This document shows, piece by piece, positions 38,705 to 47,328 of a stretch of 56,789 nt of DNA. The DNA lies in NCBI GenBank assembly GCA_947373605.1, contig CANBYM010000003.1:1-56789 (forward strand). The letters run 5' to 3'. Made by a program: the position numbers and the translations under genes. The number at the start of each line of letters is the position of its first letter. The first letter of the stretch is position 1. The notes beneath the pieces were generated by a model. That model made no database searches, was not told the DNA's origin, and saw only the letters and a program-made list of their open reading frames with translations. The stretch is from Comamonadaceae bacterium. GTDB lineage: Bacteria; Pseudomonadota; Gammaproteobacteria; Burkholderiales; Burkholderiaceae_C.

Positions 38705-39943
38705 ATGGCAAGAATTGCGGTCATCGGCGGTGGCTTTGTCGGCCTCTCCAGCGCATATTGGCTGTTGCGTGACGGCCACCAGGTCACCGTTTTTGAATCC
38801 ACCGGTGTCGGGCACCCACAGGGTGGTGCATCGTTTGGTAATGCAGGCACTTTTGCCAACTACGCGTGCATTCCGGTGAACAACCCGTCGGTGTTTCGCG
38901 ACCTGCCGCGCTACCTTCTCTCCAGTGAAAGCCCGCTAAGGCTGCGCTGGAGTTACCTGCCGCAACTTGCGCCCTGGTTAGCGCGCTTTTTGTGGAGCTC
39001 CACCACCGCGCGTTACACCGCGTCTGCCACGGAACTCTCTCACTTGCTGGCACGGGCCCACACCGGTTATGCCGACATGGTGGTGCAAGTGGGTTTGGAG
39101 CAATTTATCCAACGACGAGAATGTCTGTACCTGTACTCCACGAAAAATGCCTTCGCGGGCTCGCAAGCCACGCTGGATTTGCGCCGCAGGCTGGGGGTAC
39201 AAGTCAGCGTATTGGACGGCGCACAAGTGCAGGCTCTGGAACCATCGTTAAGCCCGATTTTTGAACGCGGCGTGTTGTTTCCGGGTTCCTGGTTTTTGTC
39301 AGACCCCGCTGCGTTTCTGAACACGCTCAAAGACTGGTCAATGACACACGGCGTTCAGCTGCAAAACACTAAAGTCACGAAGATATTCCCGCGAGCAGAC
39401 GGCGTGACCTTGCACACCGCTGCGGGTGAGGCATCGTTTGACAAGGTGGCGCTGTGTGCCGGTGCCTTTTCGCGCGACCTAGCCGCGCAGTGTGGCGACC
39501 GTGTGCCGCTCGATGCCGAGCGTGGATACCACCTGATGTTTCCAGACACCCATGCACTAATTTCACGTCCGGTAGGCTGGGCGGAACGGGGCTTTTATAT
39601 GACGCCGATGGCGCGTGGAATTCGCGTGGCGGGTACCGTGGAGCTGGCGGGACTCCAGCGAAACCAACACCAGGGACTGCTGGAGTTGTTGAGTTTTTCA
39701 GCCAGGCGCGCGCTGCCTGCTTTGACGGTGCCGACAGAACCCTGGTTGGGTTTTCGACCCACGCTGCCCGATGGTTTGCCGGTGATGGGCTATGCCAGCG
39801 CGTCCAAACGCGTGGTGTATGCCTTCGGTCACCAGCATATCGGACTCACCTTGGGTGGCCTGAGTGGCGCACTGGTGGCTGATCTGGTAGCGGGCCGCAC
39901 GCCGGCGCTGGACCATAAAGCCTTTGCCGCCTCGCGCTTTTGA
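38705..39943 (+). CDS. D-amino-acid dehydrogenase-like FAD oxidoreductase
   Basis: A 412-residue FAD protein of the DAO/DadA family, probably bound to the inner face of the membrane. The dinucleotide-binding motif is IAVIGGGFVGLSSAYWLLRD, and GASFGNAGTFA and FRPTLPDGLPVMGYA are typical of DadA-type enzymes; the C-terminal FAD contact is GHQHIGLTLGG. It would deaminate D-amino acids to 2-oxo acids. The ATG at 38705 is chosen because the FAD motif starts immediately after it; the frame extends upstream through the PAP2 gene only by chance. Confidence 0.88.
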   Translation: MARIAVIGGGFVGLSSAYWLLRDGHQVTVFESTGVGHPQGGASFGNAGTFANYACIPVNNPSVFRDLPRYLLSSESPLRLRWSYLPQLAPWLARFLWSSTTARYTASATELSHLLARAHTGYADMVVQVGLEQFIQRRECLYLYSTKNAFAGSQATLDLRRRLGVQVSVLDGAQVQALEPSLSPIFERGVLFPGSWFLSDPAAFLNTLKDWSMTHGVQLQNTKVTKIFPRADGVTLHTAAGEASFDKVALCAGAFSRDLAAQCGDRVPLDAERGYHLMFPDTHALISRPVGWAERGFYMTPMARGIRVAGTVELAGLQRNQHQGLLELLSFSARRALPALTVPTEPWLGFRPTLPDGLPVMGYASASKRVVYAFGHQHIGLTLGGLSGALVADLVAGRTPALDHKAFAASRF

Positions 39944-40034
39944 CGAAGCGCTACAACATCATGCGCTGCAATGCCGATGTCAGACAGTTGCTGCATGATG
40001 GGCTTCATAATTTCAAACAAAATCTGGAGACTTC

Positions 40035-40787
40035 ATGAGACTGGCGCTGCTGTCGGATATCCACGGCAACATACAGGCATTGGACGCGTGCCTGCAGCAT
40101 GCCCGTGCGCACAAAGCGCAGCGGTTTGCATTTTTAGGCGATCTGGTGGGCTATGGCGCCAATCCCGCCGAAGTGGTCGAGCGCATCCGCCTGATCACCG
40201 AAGAGGGTGCAACCGTGCTCAAAGGCAACCACGACGCCATGGCAGTTAACCCGCCGGCCGAGATCAAAACCGTGGGCGAGAGCACCGCATTGTGGACGCA
40301 TAAGCAACTCAGCGATGAACAGCGCGCCTGGCTGGACGCACTGCCGCTGACCGAACAGCGGGGCAAGGTGCTACTGGTGCATGCCAGCGCCGATGAGCCG
40401 CATTTGTGGCGCTACGTGTACGACGAACGCGCTGCTACGGCAAGCCTGGATGCTGTTGCGCAATGGCCCGATGTGCGCTATGTGTTCGGGGGCCATGTGC
40501 ATGAGCAGTCGCTTTATTTTCGCGGTTCGGGCGCCAAGCTGATGAAGTTTGCGCCCCAAAGTGGTGTGGCGGTGCCGGTACCACCGCATCGCCAGTGGCT
40601 GGGCACGATCGGCTCCGTCGGGCAGCCACGCGATGGAAAACCGCAGTCCATGTACGCCATTCTGGATACCGATGCCTGGCAACTGACCTTCCATCGCGTA
40701 CCTTACGATCACTATGCCGCTGCCGAAGCCATATTGATGGCCGGACTGCCCGCCTACCTGGCCGACCGACTGGAGAAGGGAAGATGA
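40035..40787 (+). CDS. Calcineurin-like metallophosphoesterase
   Basis: A 250-residue cytoplasmic metallophosphoesterase. The metal-site motifs are LLSDIHGN (Asp8, His10), FLGDLVGYG, LKGNHDAM and VFGGHVHEQ. The first half resembles the group that includes bacterial serine/threonine phosphatases and phosphodiesterases. Its stop overlaps the start of the kinase-USP gene (ATGA). A phosphatase opposing that kinase is the simplest reading, but the substrate could equally be a nucleotide. GGAG lies 7 nt before the ATG. Confidence 0.88.
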   Translation: MRLALLSDIHGNIQALDACLQHARAHKAQRFAFLGDLVGYGANPAEVVERIRLITEEGATVLKGNHDAMAVNPPAEIKTVGESTALWTHKQLSDEQRAWLDALPLTEQRGKVLLVHASADEPHLWRYVYDERAATASLDAVAQWPDVRYVFGGHVHEQSLYFRGSGAKLMKFAPQSGVAVPVPPHRQWLGTIGSVGQPRDGKPQSMYAILDTDAWQLTFHRVPYDHYAAAEAILMAGLPAYLADRLEKGR

Positions 40788-42298
40788 AACTACTGGAACC
40801 CGACACGCTGATCGATGGTTTCACCATTGAAGAGTGCATCCACTCCGGTGGCATGGCGCACATTTATCAGGTGCGCTATACCGACTCGCGCCACCTGATG
40901 GGCTTCCCCATGGCTATGAAAGTGCCACGCATGACGGCCGGCGACGGCGCAGAAAACATTGTGAGCTTCGAAATTGAGAGTCAGATCATGCAAGTGCTCA
41001 CCGGTCCGCACGTGCCACGCTTCGTGGCGGCCGGAGACTTGCAGCGCGTGCCCTACCTGGTGATGGAGTACGTGCATGGACGCACGCTGCAACACTGGCT
41101 GGACTCGGAACTGCAGCCCGACACTGAAGAGGTGGCACGCCTGGGTGCCGCCATGGCGCAGGCGGCCCACGCGCTGCACCAGCAAAACACGGTACATCTG
41201 GATTTGAAACCCGCCAATGTACTGATGCGGGACGATGGCAACGTGGTGCTGCTCGATTTCGGCCTGTCATGCCATGCGCACTACCCCGATCTACTGGCGG
41301 AACAACTGCGCAAAGCCGTTGGATCGCCCGCATGGATTGCACCGGAGCAGATTGTGGGCGTGCGCGGTGACCCGCGCAGTGATATTTTTGCCATCGGCGT
41401 CATGCTGTATCAGCTTTGCACCGGTGAGTTGCCATTTGGCGAACCGCAAACCGACGCAGGCTTGCGCCAACGCCTGTGGATGGACCCGGTGCCACCGCGC
41501 AAACTGCGGCCTGCTGTGCCCGCATGGCTGCAAGAAGTTATATTGCGTTGCCTGGAGCCGGTGGCGGCCGACCGCTATCCATCAGCCGCCCATCTGGCAT
41601 TTGACCTGTCACACCCCGAGCAGGTGCATGTGACGGAACGCGGCACCAACGTTACCGGCACCAAATTCAAAACCCACTTCAAGCGCTGGATCAAGGCTGC
41701 CGGCATGCACTACCAGCCCAGCCCTGTGCCCTCGCAACAAATTGCCGAAGTACCCATTGTGATGGTGGCAGTGCCGCACAAAGATGTGACCGATGCCACC
41801 CTGTACTCACTGCGCCAGGCTGCCGCCCGCTCACTGGGCACGCGACCGGGCGCTCGACTGGCTTGCGTGACGGTTATATCGTCCGGTCTGACCAGCGCAT
41901 CGGACGAGGAGCGTAGCGAAACCAATGTGCACCGCCGCTATCTGACCAATCTGCACCAGTGGGCGCAGCCATTAGAGCAACCTGAAAATCAGATTTCATG
42001 CCACGTTCTCGAATCCGGCGACCCGGCGCAAGCCCTCCTCGACTATGCGCGCGGCAACAACGTGAGCGTGATCGTCATGGGTGCTGCCACGCACGGCCTC
42101 AAGACGCAACGCTTTGTGGCTACGGTGCCGATCAAAGTAGCCATGGATGCGCCCTGTACGGTGATTCTGGTGAAGCAAGCCCTGCCTTTTGAGCAGCTGG
42201 CCTCGGCCACTGCTCCATCCAAAACCAGCAGCGGCTATTCGGACTCCGATTCCGATGGTCCTTCCAGCTTTGGTGATGACCTCGGACCATTGGGGTGA
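40784..42298 (+). CDS. Serine/threonine protein kinase-universal stress protein fusion
   Basis: A 504-residue soluble fusion. Residues about 12-290 are a Hanks-type kinase: glycine loop IHSGGMAHIY, Lys46 (MAMKVPRM), catalytic loop HLDLKPANVL (Asp140, Lys142, Asn145) and DFG at 158-160. The usual Arg of HRD is Leu139, so this is a non-RD kinase. Residues about 320-470 form a UspA-type domain (IVMVAVPHKDVTDAT, SVIVMGAATHG). No membrane segment or PASTA repeats are present. Bifunctional proteins of this kind are known in Burkholderiales. Its start overlaps the stop of the metallophosphoesterase gene by 4 bp; the frame extends upstream to 40595 only by chance. Confidence 0.92.
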   Translation: MKLLEPDTLIDGFTIEECIHSGGMAHIYQVRYTDSRHLMGFPMAMKVPRMTAGDGAENIVSFEIESQIMQVLTGPHVPRFVAAGDLQRVPYLVMEYVHGRTLQHWLDSELQPDTEEVARLGAAMAQAAHALHQQNTVHLDLKPANVLMRDDGNVVLLDFGLSCHAHYPDLLAEQLRKAVGSPAWIAPEQIVGVRGDPRSDIFAIGVMLYQLCTGELPFGEPQTDAGLRQRLWMDPVPPRKLRPAVPAWLQEVILRCLEPVAADRYPSAAHLAFDLSHPEQVHVTERGTNVTGTKFKTHFKRWIKAAGMHYQPSPVPSQQIAEVPIVMVAVPHKDVTDATLYSLRQAAARSLGTRPGARLACVTVISSGLTSASDEERSETNVHRRYLTNLHQWAQPLEQPENQISCHVLESGDPAQALLDYARGNNVSVIVMGAATHGLKTQRFVATVPIKVAMDAPCTVILVKQALPFEQLASATAPSKTSSGYSDSDSDGPSSFGDDLGPLG

Positions 42299-42363
42299 CA
42301 TCAGGCCGAACAACGCGCAAACATTGCGACAATGGGATCCACTGATTTACAAGAGGGGTCACC

Positions 42364-42537
42364 ATGAAGGGTAATGTTGCAGCTTTCGTATTGGTTGCCA
42401 TCGGCTCGTTTTTTCTGCTCAACAACCTGGGACTAATCAACGTCAGCTTGGCCGAACTATTCAAGACCTGGTGGCCGTTGATATTGATTGCGGTGGGCAT
42501 ATCGTTGTTCCTGACTCCCAACGGCAAGAAGGACTGA
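42364..42537 (+). CDS. Small membrane protein, DUF5668/LiaF-TM-like, 57 residues
   Basis: A short gene with a strong ribosome binding site (GAGGGG, 6-7 nt before the ATG). The product MKGNVAAFVLVAIGSFFLLN followed by NLGLINVSLAELFKTWWPLI has two membrane helices joined by a short loop ending in TWWPLILIAVGI, the pattern of the DUF5668/LiaI-LiaF-like membrane region. The stop codon is directly followed by the ATG of the SrkA-like kinase gene (no gap), so they are coupled. It may anchor or sense membrane state for the kinases around it (inference). Confidence 0.8.
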   Translation: MKGNVAAFVLVAIGSFFLLNNLGLINVSLAELFKTWWPLILIAVGISLFLTPNGKKD

Positions 42538-43569
42538 ATGCACCATGCTTTTGAATCGCTCACGCCGGACCTTGTTTTAGACGCATTGGAGAGCGTAGGT
42601 CTGCGCGGCGACGGTCGTCTGACCGCCCTGTCGTCCTACGAAAATCGGGTGTATCAGGTACAACTCGAAGACGGCAATGCGGTGGTGGCCAAGTTTTACC
42701 GGCCTGCGCGTTGGAGTCGCGAACAAATTCTGGAAGAGCACAGCTTTGCCGCCGAACTGATGGCGTTTGAGGTGCCTGCCATCGGTCCGCTCAATTTGAT
42801 GGGCAGCACGCTGCACCACTGGGGTGACTTTGACTTCAGCGTGAGCCCGCGACGCGGCGGGCGCGCCCCGGAGCTCGATGACGGCGAGGTGCTGGAGTGG
42901 ATTGGGCGCTTTCTGGCACGCATTCACACCGTCGGGAGTAAAAAGCCATTCGTGCACCGCCCTGCGTTAAACGTGGATACATTCGCCATAGAACCATTGA
43001 ACTGGCTGCTGACGCACAACATGGTGCCACTGGATGTGCAGTCGGCATGGACGCGGGGGGTGGAGGCAGCTATCAAAGCCATTGCCGAACAACCCACGCT
43101 TTGCGGGCCTTCCGGCTCCTCGCGCGGCAAAGATGACAGCGGCATCCGTGTGCTGCGCCTGCACGGCGACTGCCATCCTGGTAATATTTTGTGGACCCCG
43201 GCGGATGCCAGTCCGTCCTTGGGACCGGGCCCGCATTTTGTGGATCTGGACGATGCACGCACGGGCCCGGCAGTGCAAGACCTTTGGATGCTGCTCAGCG
43301 GCGACCGCCAGCAACGCACCCGCCAACTCGGTGCACTGGTGGACGGCTATGAACAGTTCCGCGAATTCGACCGCGCCGAACTCGCTTTGATTGAACCGCT
43401 TCGCACACTGCGGCTGATTCACTACAGCGCGTGGCTGGGCCGGCGCTGGACTGACCCGACCTTTCCAGCCAACTTTCCATGGTTCGGCAGCAGCGATTAT
43501 TGGCAGGGCCAGGTGCAAATGCTGGAAGAACAGCTCGAAGCGATGCAGGAAGACCCGCTAATCGTCTGA
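42538..43569 (+). CDS. srkA: SrkA/RdoA-family stress-response serine/threonine kinase
   Basis: A 343-residue aminoglycoside-phosphotransferase-fold kinase like E. coli SrkA (YihE), which protects cells from envelope and oxidative stress. The motifs are SYENRVYQVQLEDG with the ATP-binding Lys in VVAKFYRP, the catalytic RLHGDCHPGNILW (about residue 208) and HFVDLDDA for metal binding. The start follows the preceding stop with no gap. It is the second unrelated protein kinase in 3.5 kb. Confidence 0.9.
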   Translation: MHHAFESLTPDLVLDALESVGLRGDGRLTALSSYENRVYQVQLEDGNAVVAKFYRPARWSREQILEEHSFAAELMAFEVPAIGPLNLMGSTLHHWGDFDFSVSPRRGGRAPELDDGEVLEWIGRFLARIHTVGSKKPFVHRPALNVDTFAIEPLNWLLTHNMVPLDVQSAWTRGVEAAIKAIAEQPTLCGPSGSSRGKDDSGIRVLRLHGDCHPGNILWTPADASPSLGPGPHFVDLDDARTGPAVQDLWMLLSGDRQQRTRQLGALVDGYEQFREFDRAELALIEPLRTLRLIHYSAWLGRRWTDPTFPANFPWFGSSDYWQGQVQMLEEQLEAMQEDPLIV

Positions 43570-43609
43570 ATGGATATCGCGCAAAAATCGCAGCGCAGTC
43601 ACGCAGGCG

Positions 43610-44290
43610 CTAAAAGCGCGATTCGTCGAAGGCGGTCAGCTTGAAGCCCAAGTCCCGGCCAATGGATTCGTGCATGGCGCGCTGCAGCGTTTCATGCTCA
43701 CGCATGAGTTTGCGCAACTGATCGCGCCCGAAGGACAGCACCTTGATATCGCCCTGCGCCACCACCGATGCAGTAGCCACATCATCTCTGAAGAAACTGA
43801 CCTCGCCCACCAGACTGCCTTCGCGCAAGGTCGCCACCACCATGCCATTGGCAATGACGTGCGCCGCACCCTGGGTAATGAAGTGGAGCTGGTCGATTTT
43901 GTCACCCTGATTGGCAAGAAAGGTACCCGAACCGATGTCACTGCGTTTGCCGGCGCGCAAGAGTTTTACGAAGTCGGTAGGCGTCATGCTGGGGAACAAC
44001 CACAGCCGCAGAGCCTCTTCTTCATTCGACAAATGTGCCCCGGGGGTGGCCGTTGATTTCAATAGCATGCGCATACCGTTCACCAGTGCCAGCAACAACA
44101 ACCACATTGCCGCAATCCATGGCGCTTGCAGCGAGCCAGAAAAAACCGAAACAGCTTGCAATAACAAGCCCAGCACCGCCAGGCCGCGCAGACGCACTAT
44201 GTCAATGGAAAAATAGGAGAGCAGCAAAATTAAATAACTCGCGTTACTAAGCCAGTCAAACCACCCCCACGCCGCAATGTTCAAACCCAT
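43610..44290 (-). CDS. Membrane protein with cyclic-nucleotide-binding domain (Popeye-like layout)
   Basis: A 226-residue protein with three predicted membrane helices (about 12-76) followed by a cNMP-binding beta-roll (about 95-210). The phosphate-binding cassette is represented by VGEVSFFRDDVATASV, which keeps GE but lacks the Arg that normally grips cyclic phosphate two residues before Ala. Three membrane helices plus a cNMP domain matches the animal Popeye domain layout. It converges with the SrkA gene. Ligand unknown. Confidence 0.75.
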   Translation of the reverse strand: MGLNIAAWGWFDWLSNASYLILLLSYFSIDIVRLRGLAVLGLLLQAVSVFSGSLQAPWIAAMWLLLLALVNGMRMLLKSTATPGAHLSNEEEALRLWLFPSMTPTDFVKLLRAGKRSDIGSGTFLANQGDKIDQLHFITQGAAHVIANGMVVATLREGSLVGEVSFFRDDVATASVVAQGDIKVLSFGRDQLRKLMREHETLQRAMHESIGRDLGFKLTAFDESRF

Positions 44291-44341
44291 GGCGCATACC
44301 CTTTGTTGATGTTTTACGTGATTTTAAGAGCTACAGCGCGG

Positions 44342-45112
44342 CTAGCCCGCAGCGTGCAGCAGCCACTGGGCCACAGCGTTCCAGGACAGGGTTTCTGCAA
44401 AGGACACACGCCCCAGTTGAATGGCCAGTACAGCCCCGCCTGCGAAGAAGTAAACCGGATGCACGCGTCTGCGCGTGCGCCAGTCGTAAATCATCCCGGC
44501 AATGATAAAAAGGTCGGCCAACATGGCCGGCGGTGTAGCCACAAAAAGCGGTGGCACGGGGGACGCGCCGGGTTCCGGCGGCGGCGCGACAAAGGTGAGA
44601 AACAAGCGGGCAATGGCGGCATCCAATATCGATGCCGTTGCAATCAGCATCAGCCGCTTGTGCAGGTCTTTGTTTTTCACAAAAAAGATCGCCAGGCCCA
44701 CCAGTAGCGCAAACATCAGAACACCTGAAACCGGGACAATCATGAATCGAATTCCGTCTTGCGCAAAGCCCGCCACAGCCGCCCGCTTTGCGCTGTCAAC
44801 CGCCGCCAAGAGCCCCAAAAACAGCATGGCAGTAGCCATTGAAATTCCGATCAGCCCCACATCACGGTGACGCACCGTCTTGTTATTGGCTACAAGCCAG
44901 GACTGAAATGCGAAATACATCGTCCAGCTAAAGAAAATAATTCCGTGCAGGTGAATGATGGGATGTGCGCTGAAAGACCCGCGCACCAGCGGGGAAAAAT
45001 AGGTCGGCGTGAAACCCAAAAACGCGGTTAGCACAGTGCCGATTGCGGCGTAGAAATGAAACTGCGGCTTTGGAACTTGAGCCGCGGTGTTTGCCATGTT
45101 GTTGGATCCCAT
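44342..45112 (-). CDS. Hypothetical integral membrane protein (possibly DUF2306-like)
   Basis: A 256-residue protein with seven or eight hydrophobic segments. Conserved-looking histidines occur in HPIIHLHGIIFFSWT, VRHRD and DLHKRLML, which could bind heme or metal. The family is uncertain; it resembles DUF2306-type and cytochrome-like membrane proteins. A start at 45112 (MGSNNM) or 45097 (MANTAAQ) is possible. It precedes, on the same strand, the Popeye-like gene and follows the DUF3617 gene. Confidence 0.65.
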   Translation of the reverse strand: MGSNNMANTAAQVPKPQFHFYAAIGTVLTAFLGFTPTYFSPLVRGSFSAHPIIHLHGIIFFSWTMYFAFQSWLVANNKTVRHRDVGLIGISMATAMLFLGLLAAVDSAKRAAVAGFAQDGIRFMIVPVSGVLMFALLVGLAIFFVKNKDLHKRLMLIATASILDAAIARLFLTFVAPPPEPGASPVPPLFVATPPAMLADLFIIAGMIYDWRTRRRVHPVYFFAGGAVLAIQLGRVSFAETLSWNAVAQWLLHAAG

Positions 45113-45128
45113 GGTGCAACTTTCCTTG

Positions 45129-45698
45129 CTACTTCGGGCTGGGCAGGGGCTTCACGTTGCCACAGTCCGCACTGAGCCACTTCCCGCTACCTTGCATGTC
45201 CATCGATTCAGCCTTGCCCTGCACGGTAGTGGTCGTTGTCAGCTTCATGGCATAGGCGTCCGGCCCGCTGAAGGTCACCGTACCTTCGCCTTTACTGGTT
45301 GGATTGGTACATTCAAAGGCAACCTTCATCGAGTTGCCCGTGCGGGGTGAGCGGGTTTGCGTGCAGTTACCTTGCTGGCGTGAGGCGACTTCGTTGCGGT
45401 CGACCATTTCCTGGGTCATACACATCTGCATCTTCATACCGCCACTGGGGGCACCACCGAACTTCATGCCCTGCTTGGCCATGCGATCTTCAACCATCTT
45501 GCGTTGCTCCGGCGTCATGGAAGCCATCTGCTTTTGCATTTCCGCCATGGCTGCATCCATCTTGCCGCCGGCAGCGCCTTGCATCTGCGTGGTGATTTCC
45601 CACAAGCCGGGTCGCATGGTTTGCGCCGAACTCAATACAGGCATGGAAAACAGGCAGGCAGCACTGGCGGCTACCACGAGATGGTGTGACAGTTTCAT
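45129..45698 (-). CDS. DUF3617-domain periplasmic protein
   Basis: A 189-residue secreted protein with a clear signal peptide (MKLSHHLVVAASAACLFSMP, cleavage near SSA-QT). The mature part begins with MRPGLWEITTQM, the DUF3617 hallmark, includes a Met/Lys/Gln-rich segment (DAAMAEMQKQMASMTPEQR), and ends with several cysteines (MCMTQEM, QGNCTQT, FECTNPT, ADCGNVK) that may form disulfides. Function unknown. The ATG at 45698 is chosen for the signal peptide and the GGGGAG ribosome binding site. Confidence 0.85.
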   Translation of the reverse strand: MKLSHHLVVAASAACLFSMPVLSSAQTMRPGLWEITTQMQGAAGGKMDAAMAEMQKQMASMTPEQRKMVEDRMAKQGMKFGGAPSGGMKMQMCMTQEMVDRNEVASRQQGNCTQTRSPRTGNSMKVAFECTNPTSKGEGTVTFSGPDAYAMKLTTTTTVQGKAESMDMQGSGKWLSADCGNVKPLPSPK

Positions 45699-45769
45699 GG
45701 AGGCTCCCCTTAAAAGGCTCATTATGATCAGACACATCGCTTTTGAAAAGTCCCGAGGCCGGAGTCGCT

Positions 45770-46621
45770 ATGCCGCTAAAAACCCTCAATGTCGTTGGTG
45801 CAGGTCGCGTCGGCTGCACGCTGGCACGGCTTTGGCAGAACCAAGGCTGTTTACGCGTGCAGGCAGTCTGCAACACAAGGATGGTGAGTGCGCAAGATGC
45901 CAGCACCTTCATTGGCGAAGGCATTGCCTGTACAGAATTGAAAGACATGCCCAAGGCCGATGTATGGATGATTGCGGTACCGGATGCACACATCGCCTGG
46001 GCCGCACAACATCTTGCCGATTTACACAGTGAGGCATCTGCGGCCTTTCACTGCAGTGGAGCGCAGAGTGCAGCCGCACTTTTGCCCTTGCAGAGAATCG
46101 GCTGGTCTACCGCAAGCGCCCACTGCCTGCTCAGTTTTGCCACCCGGGAAATTGCGGTAGCGCAATTCAAGGGCACGCCTTGTGCACTGGAGGGGGACGC
46201 GGAATTGCTGGCGCAATTGAGGCCCCTGTTCAGCGCCATTGGTGCGCAGTGCTTCGAGGTGGCCAGCGCCGACAAAGTGCTTTACCACGCCGCCGCCGTA
46301 TTCGCCACCAACTTCATGCCGGTGTTGCAGGGACTTGCTGAAGATGCATGGCGGGCCACCGGCATGCCCGCGCACCTGATAGAAGACTTGCGCCAGCGTT
46401 TGCTCAGCAATGCCGTACATAACATCACTACCTTGGGGCCAGCCGGTGCACTCACCGGACCGGCCGCACGGGGAGACATGGAGGCTATTGCGCGTCAAGC
46501 GCTCGTGGTTTCGCAATGGGATGCGCAGGCAGGAGCGGCCTATCAGGCCTTGAGCGATCTGGCGCTGCGTATGGCAAAGGCCAGCAAAGAAACTGCAGCC
46601 ACAGCGGCGACCACACGCTGA
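45770..46621 (+). CDS. DUF2520-domain Rossmann-fold protein
   Basis: A 283-residue cytoplasmic protein. The N-terminal NAD(P)-binding motif is LNVVGAGRVGCTLARLWQ, with a 6-phosphogluconate dehydrogenase-like helical C-terminal half containing DKVLYHAAAVFATNFM. It resembles ketopantoate/pyrroline-5-carboxylate reductase relatives (DUF2520) without a proven substrate. GGAG lies 5 nt before the ATG at 45770. Its last 79 bp overlap the convergent PAP2 gene. Confidence 0.82.
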   Translation: MPLKTLNVVGAGRVGCTLARLWQNQGCLRVQAVCNTRMVSAQDASTFIGEGIACTELKDMPKADVWMIAVPDAHIAWAAQHLADLHSEASAAFHCSGAQSAAALLPLQRIGWSTASAHCLLSFATREIAVAQFKGTPCALEGDAELLAQLRPLFSAIGAQCFEVASADKVLYHAAAVFATNFMPVLQGLAEDAWRATGMPAHLIEDLRQRLLSNAVHNITTLGPAGALTGPAARGDMEAIARQALVVSQWDAQAGAAYQALSDLALRMAKASKETAATAATTR

Positions 46622-47328
46622 AGCGGCAGGTTCTCCGCAAAGTCCATAGGCTCGGTCAGCAACACGTAGATCGCCGTTGCTACGGCCATCGCAATCAGAC
46701 GCGACCCCCATCCGGATGTTTCGAAGTGGCGGGGTTCTATTGCGCCCAACAACACGTTACCCAGCAATCCGGCAAGCAGACCCAGGCACATGCCTACCGC
46801 CACATCACCGGGCCAGTGCGCACCCACGGCGATGCGTGACAAACCGGTGCCCAAGGCCAGCACCAGCACCCAAACATGGCGCTTTCTTTGTTCGCCACTC
46901 AAGGCCAGATAAATGGCACACGCCACTGCAAAGGCGGTGGTCGTGTGACCTGACGGCATGGACACGGTGTGCATCACGTCCCCGACGATGCGCATGTGCT
47001 GGTTATCCACCACTGCAGCCGGGCGCGGACTGACGATGTACTCCTTGCCGATGCGTGCAAACATTGCTGCAAACGGTGCCGCGCATACCCATGCCCCCAT
47101 GAGACGGGGTGACACCAGCAGCAAGGGGGCAGTTACCCCCAGCACACCCCATCCATTGCCCAACAGTGAAAAGCCAGTCCACACCTGTGCGGTTATCGGC
47201 ATGAAGGCCGTATTCAACCAGACAAACATGGCCGGTTCCCACACGTGCAGCCACAACGGTGCCGCGCATCCAATGCCAACCAATGGCAGCAGCCACAACC
47301 ACCACGGAAATGGATTGCGCAAGCTCAT
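46543..47328 (-). CDS. PAP2-family membrane phosphatase
   Basis: A 261-residue inner-membrane phosphatase with about six helices. All three PAP2 motifs are intact: KEYIVSPRP, PSGHTTT and SRIAVGAHWPGD. Likely substrates are undecaprenyl diphosphate or other lipid phosphates. Its start overlaps the stop of the upstream glycosyltransferase gene by 4 bp, so the two are cotranslated and probably work on the same lipid carrier. Its end overlaps the DUF2520 gene by 79 bp tail to tail. Confidence 0.88.
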   Translation of the reverse strand: MSLRNPFPWWLWLLPLVGIGCAAPLWLHVWEPAMFVWLNTAFMPITAQVWTGFSLLGNGWGVLGVTAPLLLVSPRLMGAWVCAAPFAAMFARIGKEYIVSPRPAAVVDNQHMRIVGDVMHTVSMPSGHTTTAFAVACAIYLALSGEQRKRHVWVLVLALGTGLSRIAVGAHWPGDVAVGMCLGLLAGLLGNVLLGAIEPRHFETSGWGSRLIAMAVATAIYVLLTEPMDFAENLPLQRVVAAVAAVSLLAFAIRSARSLKA

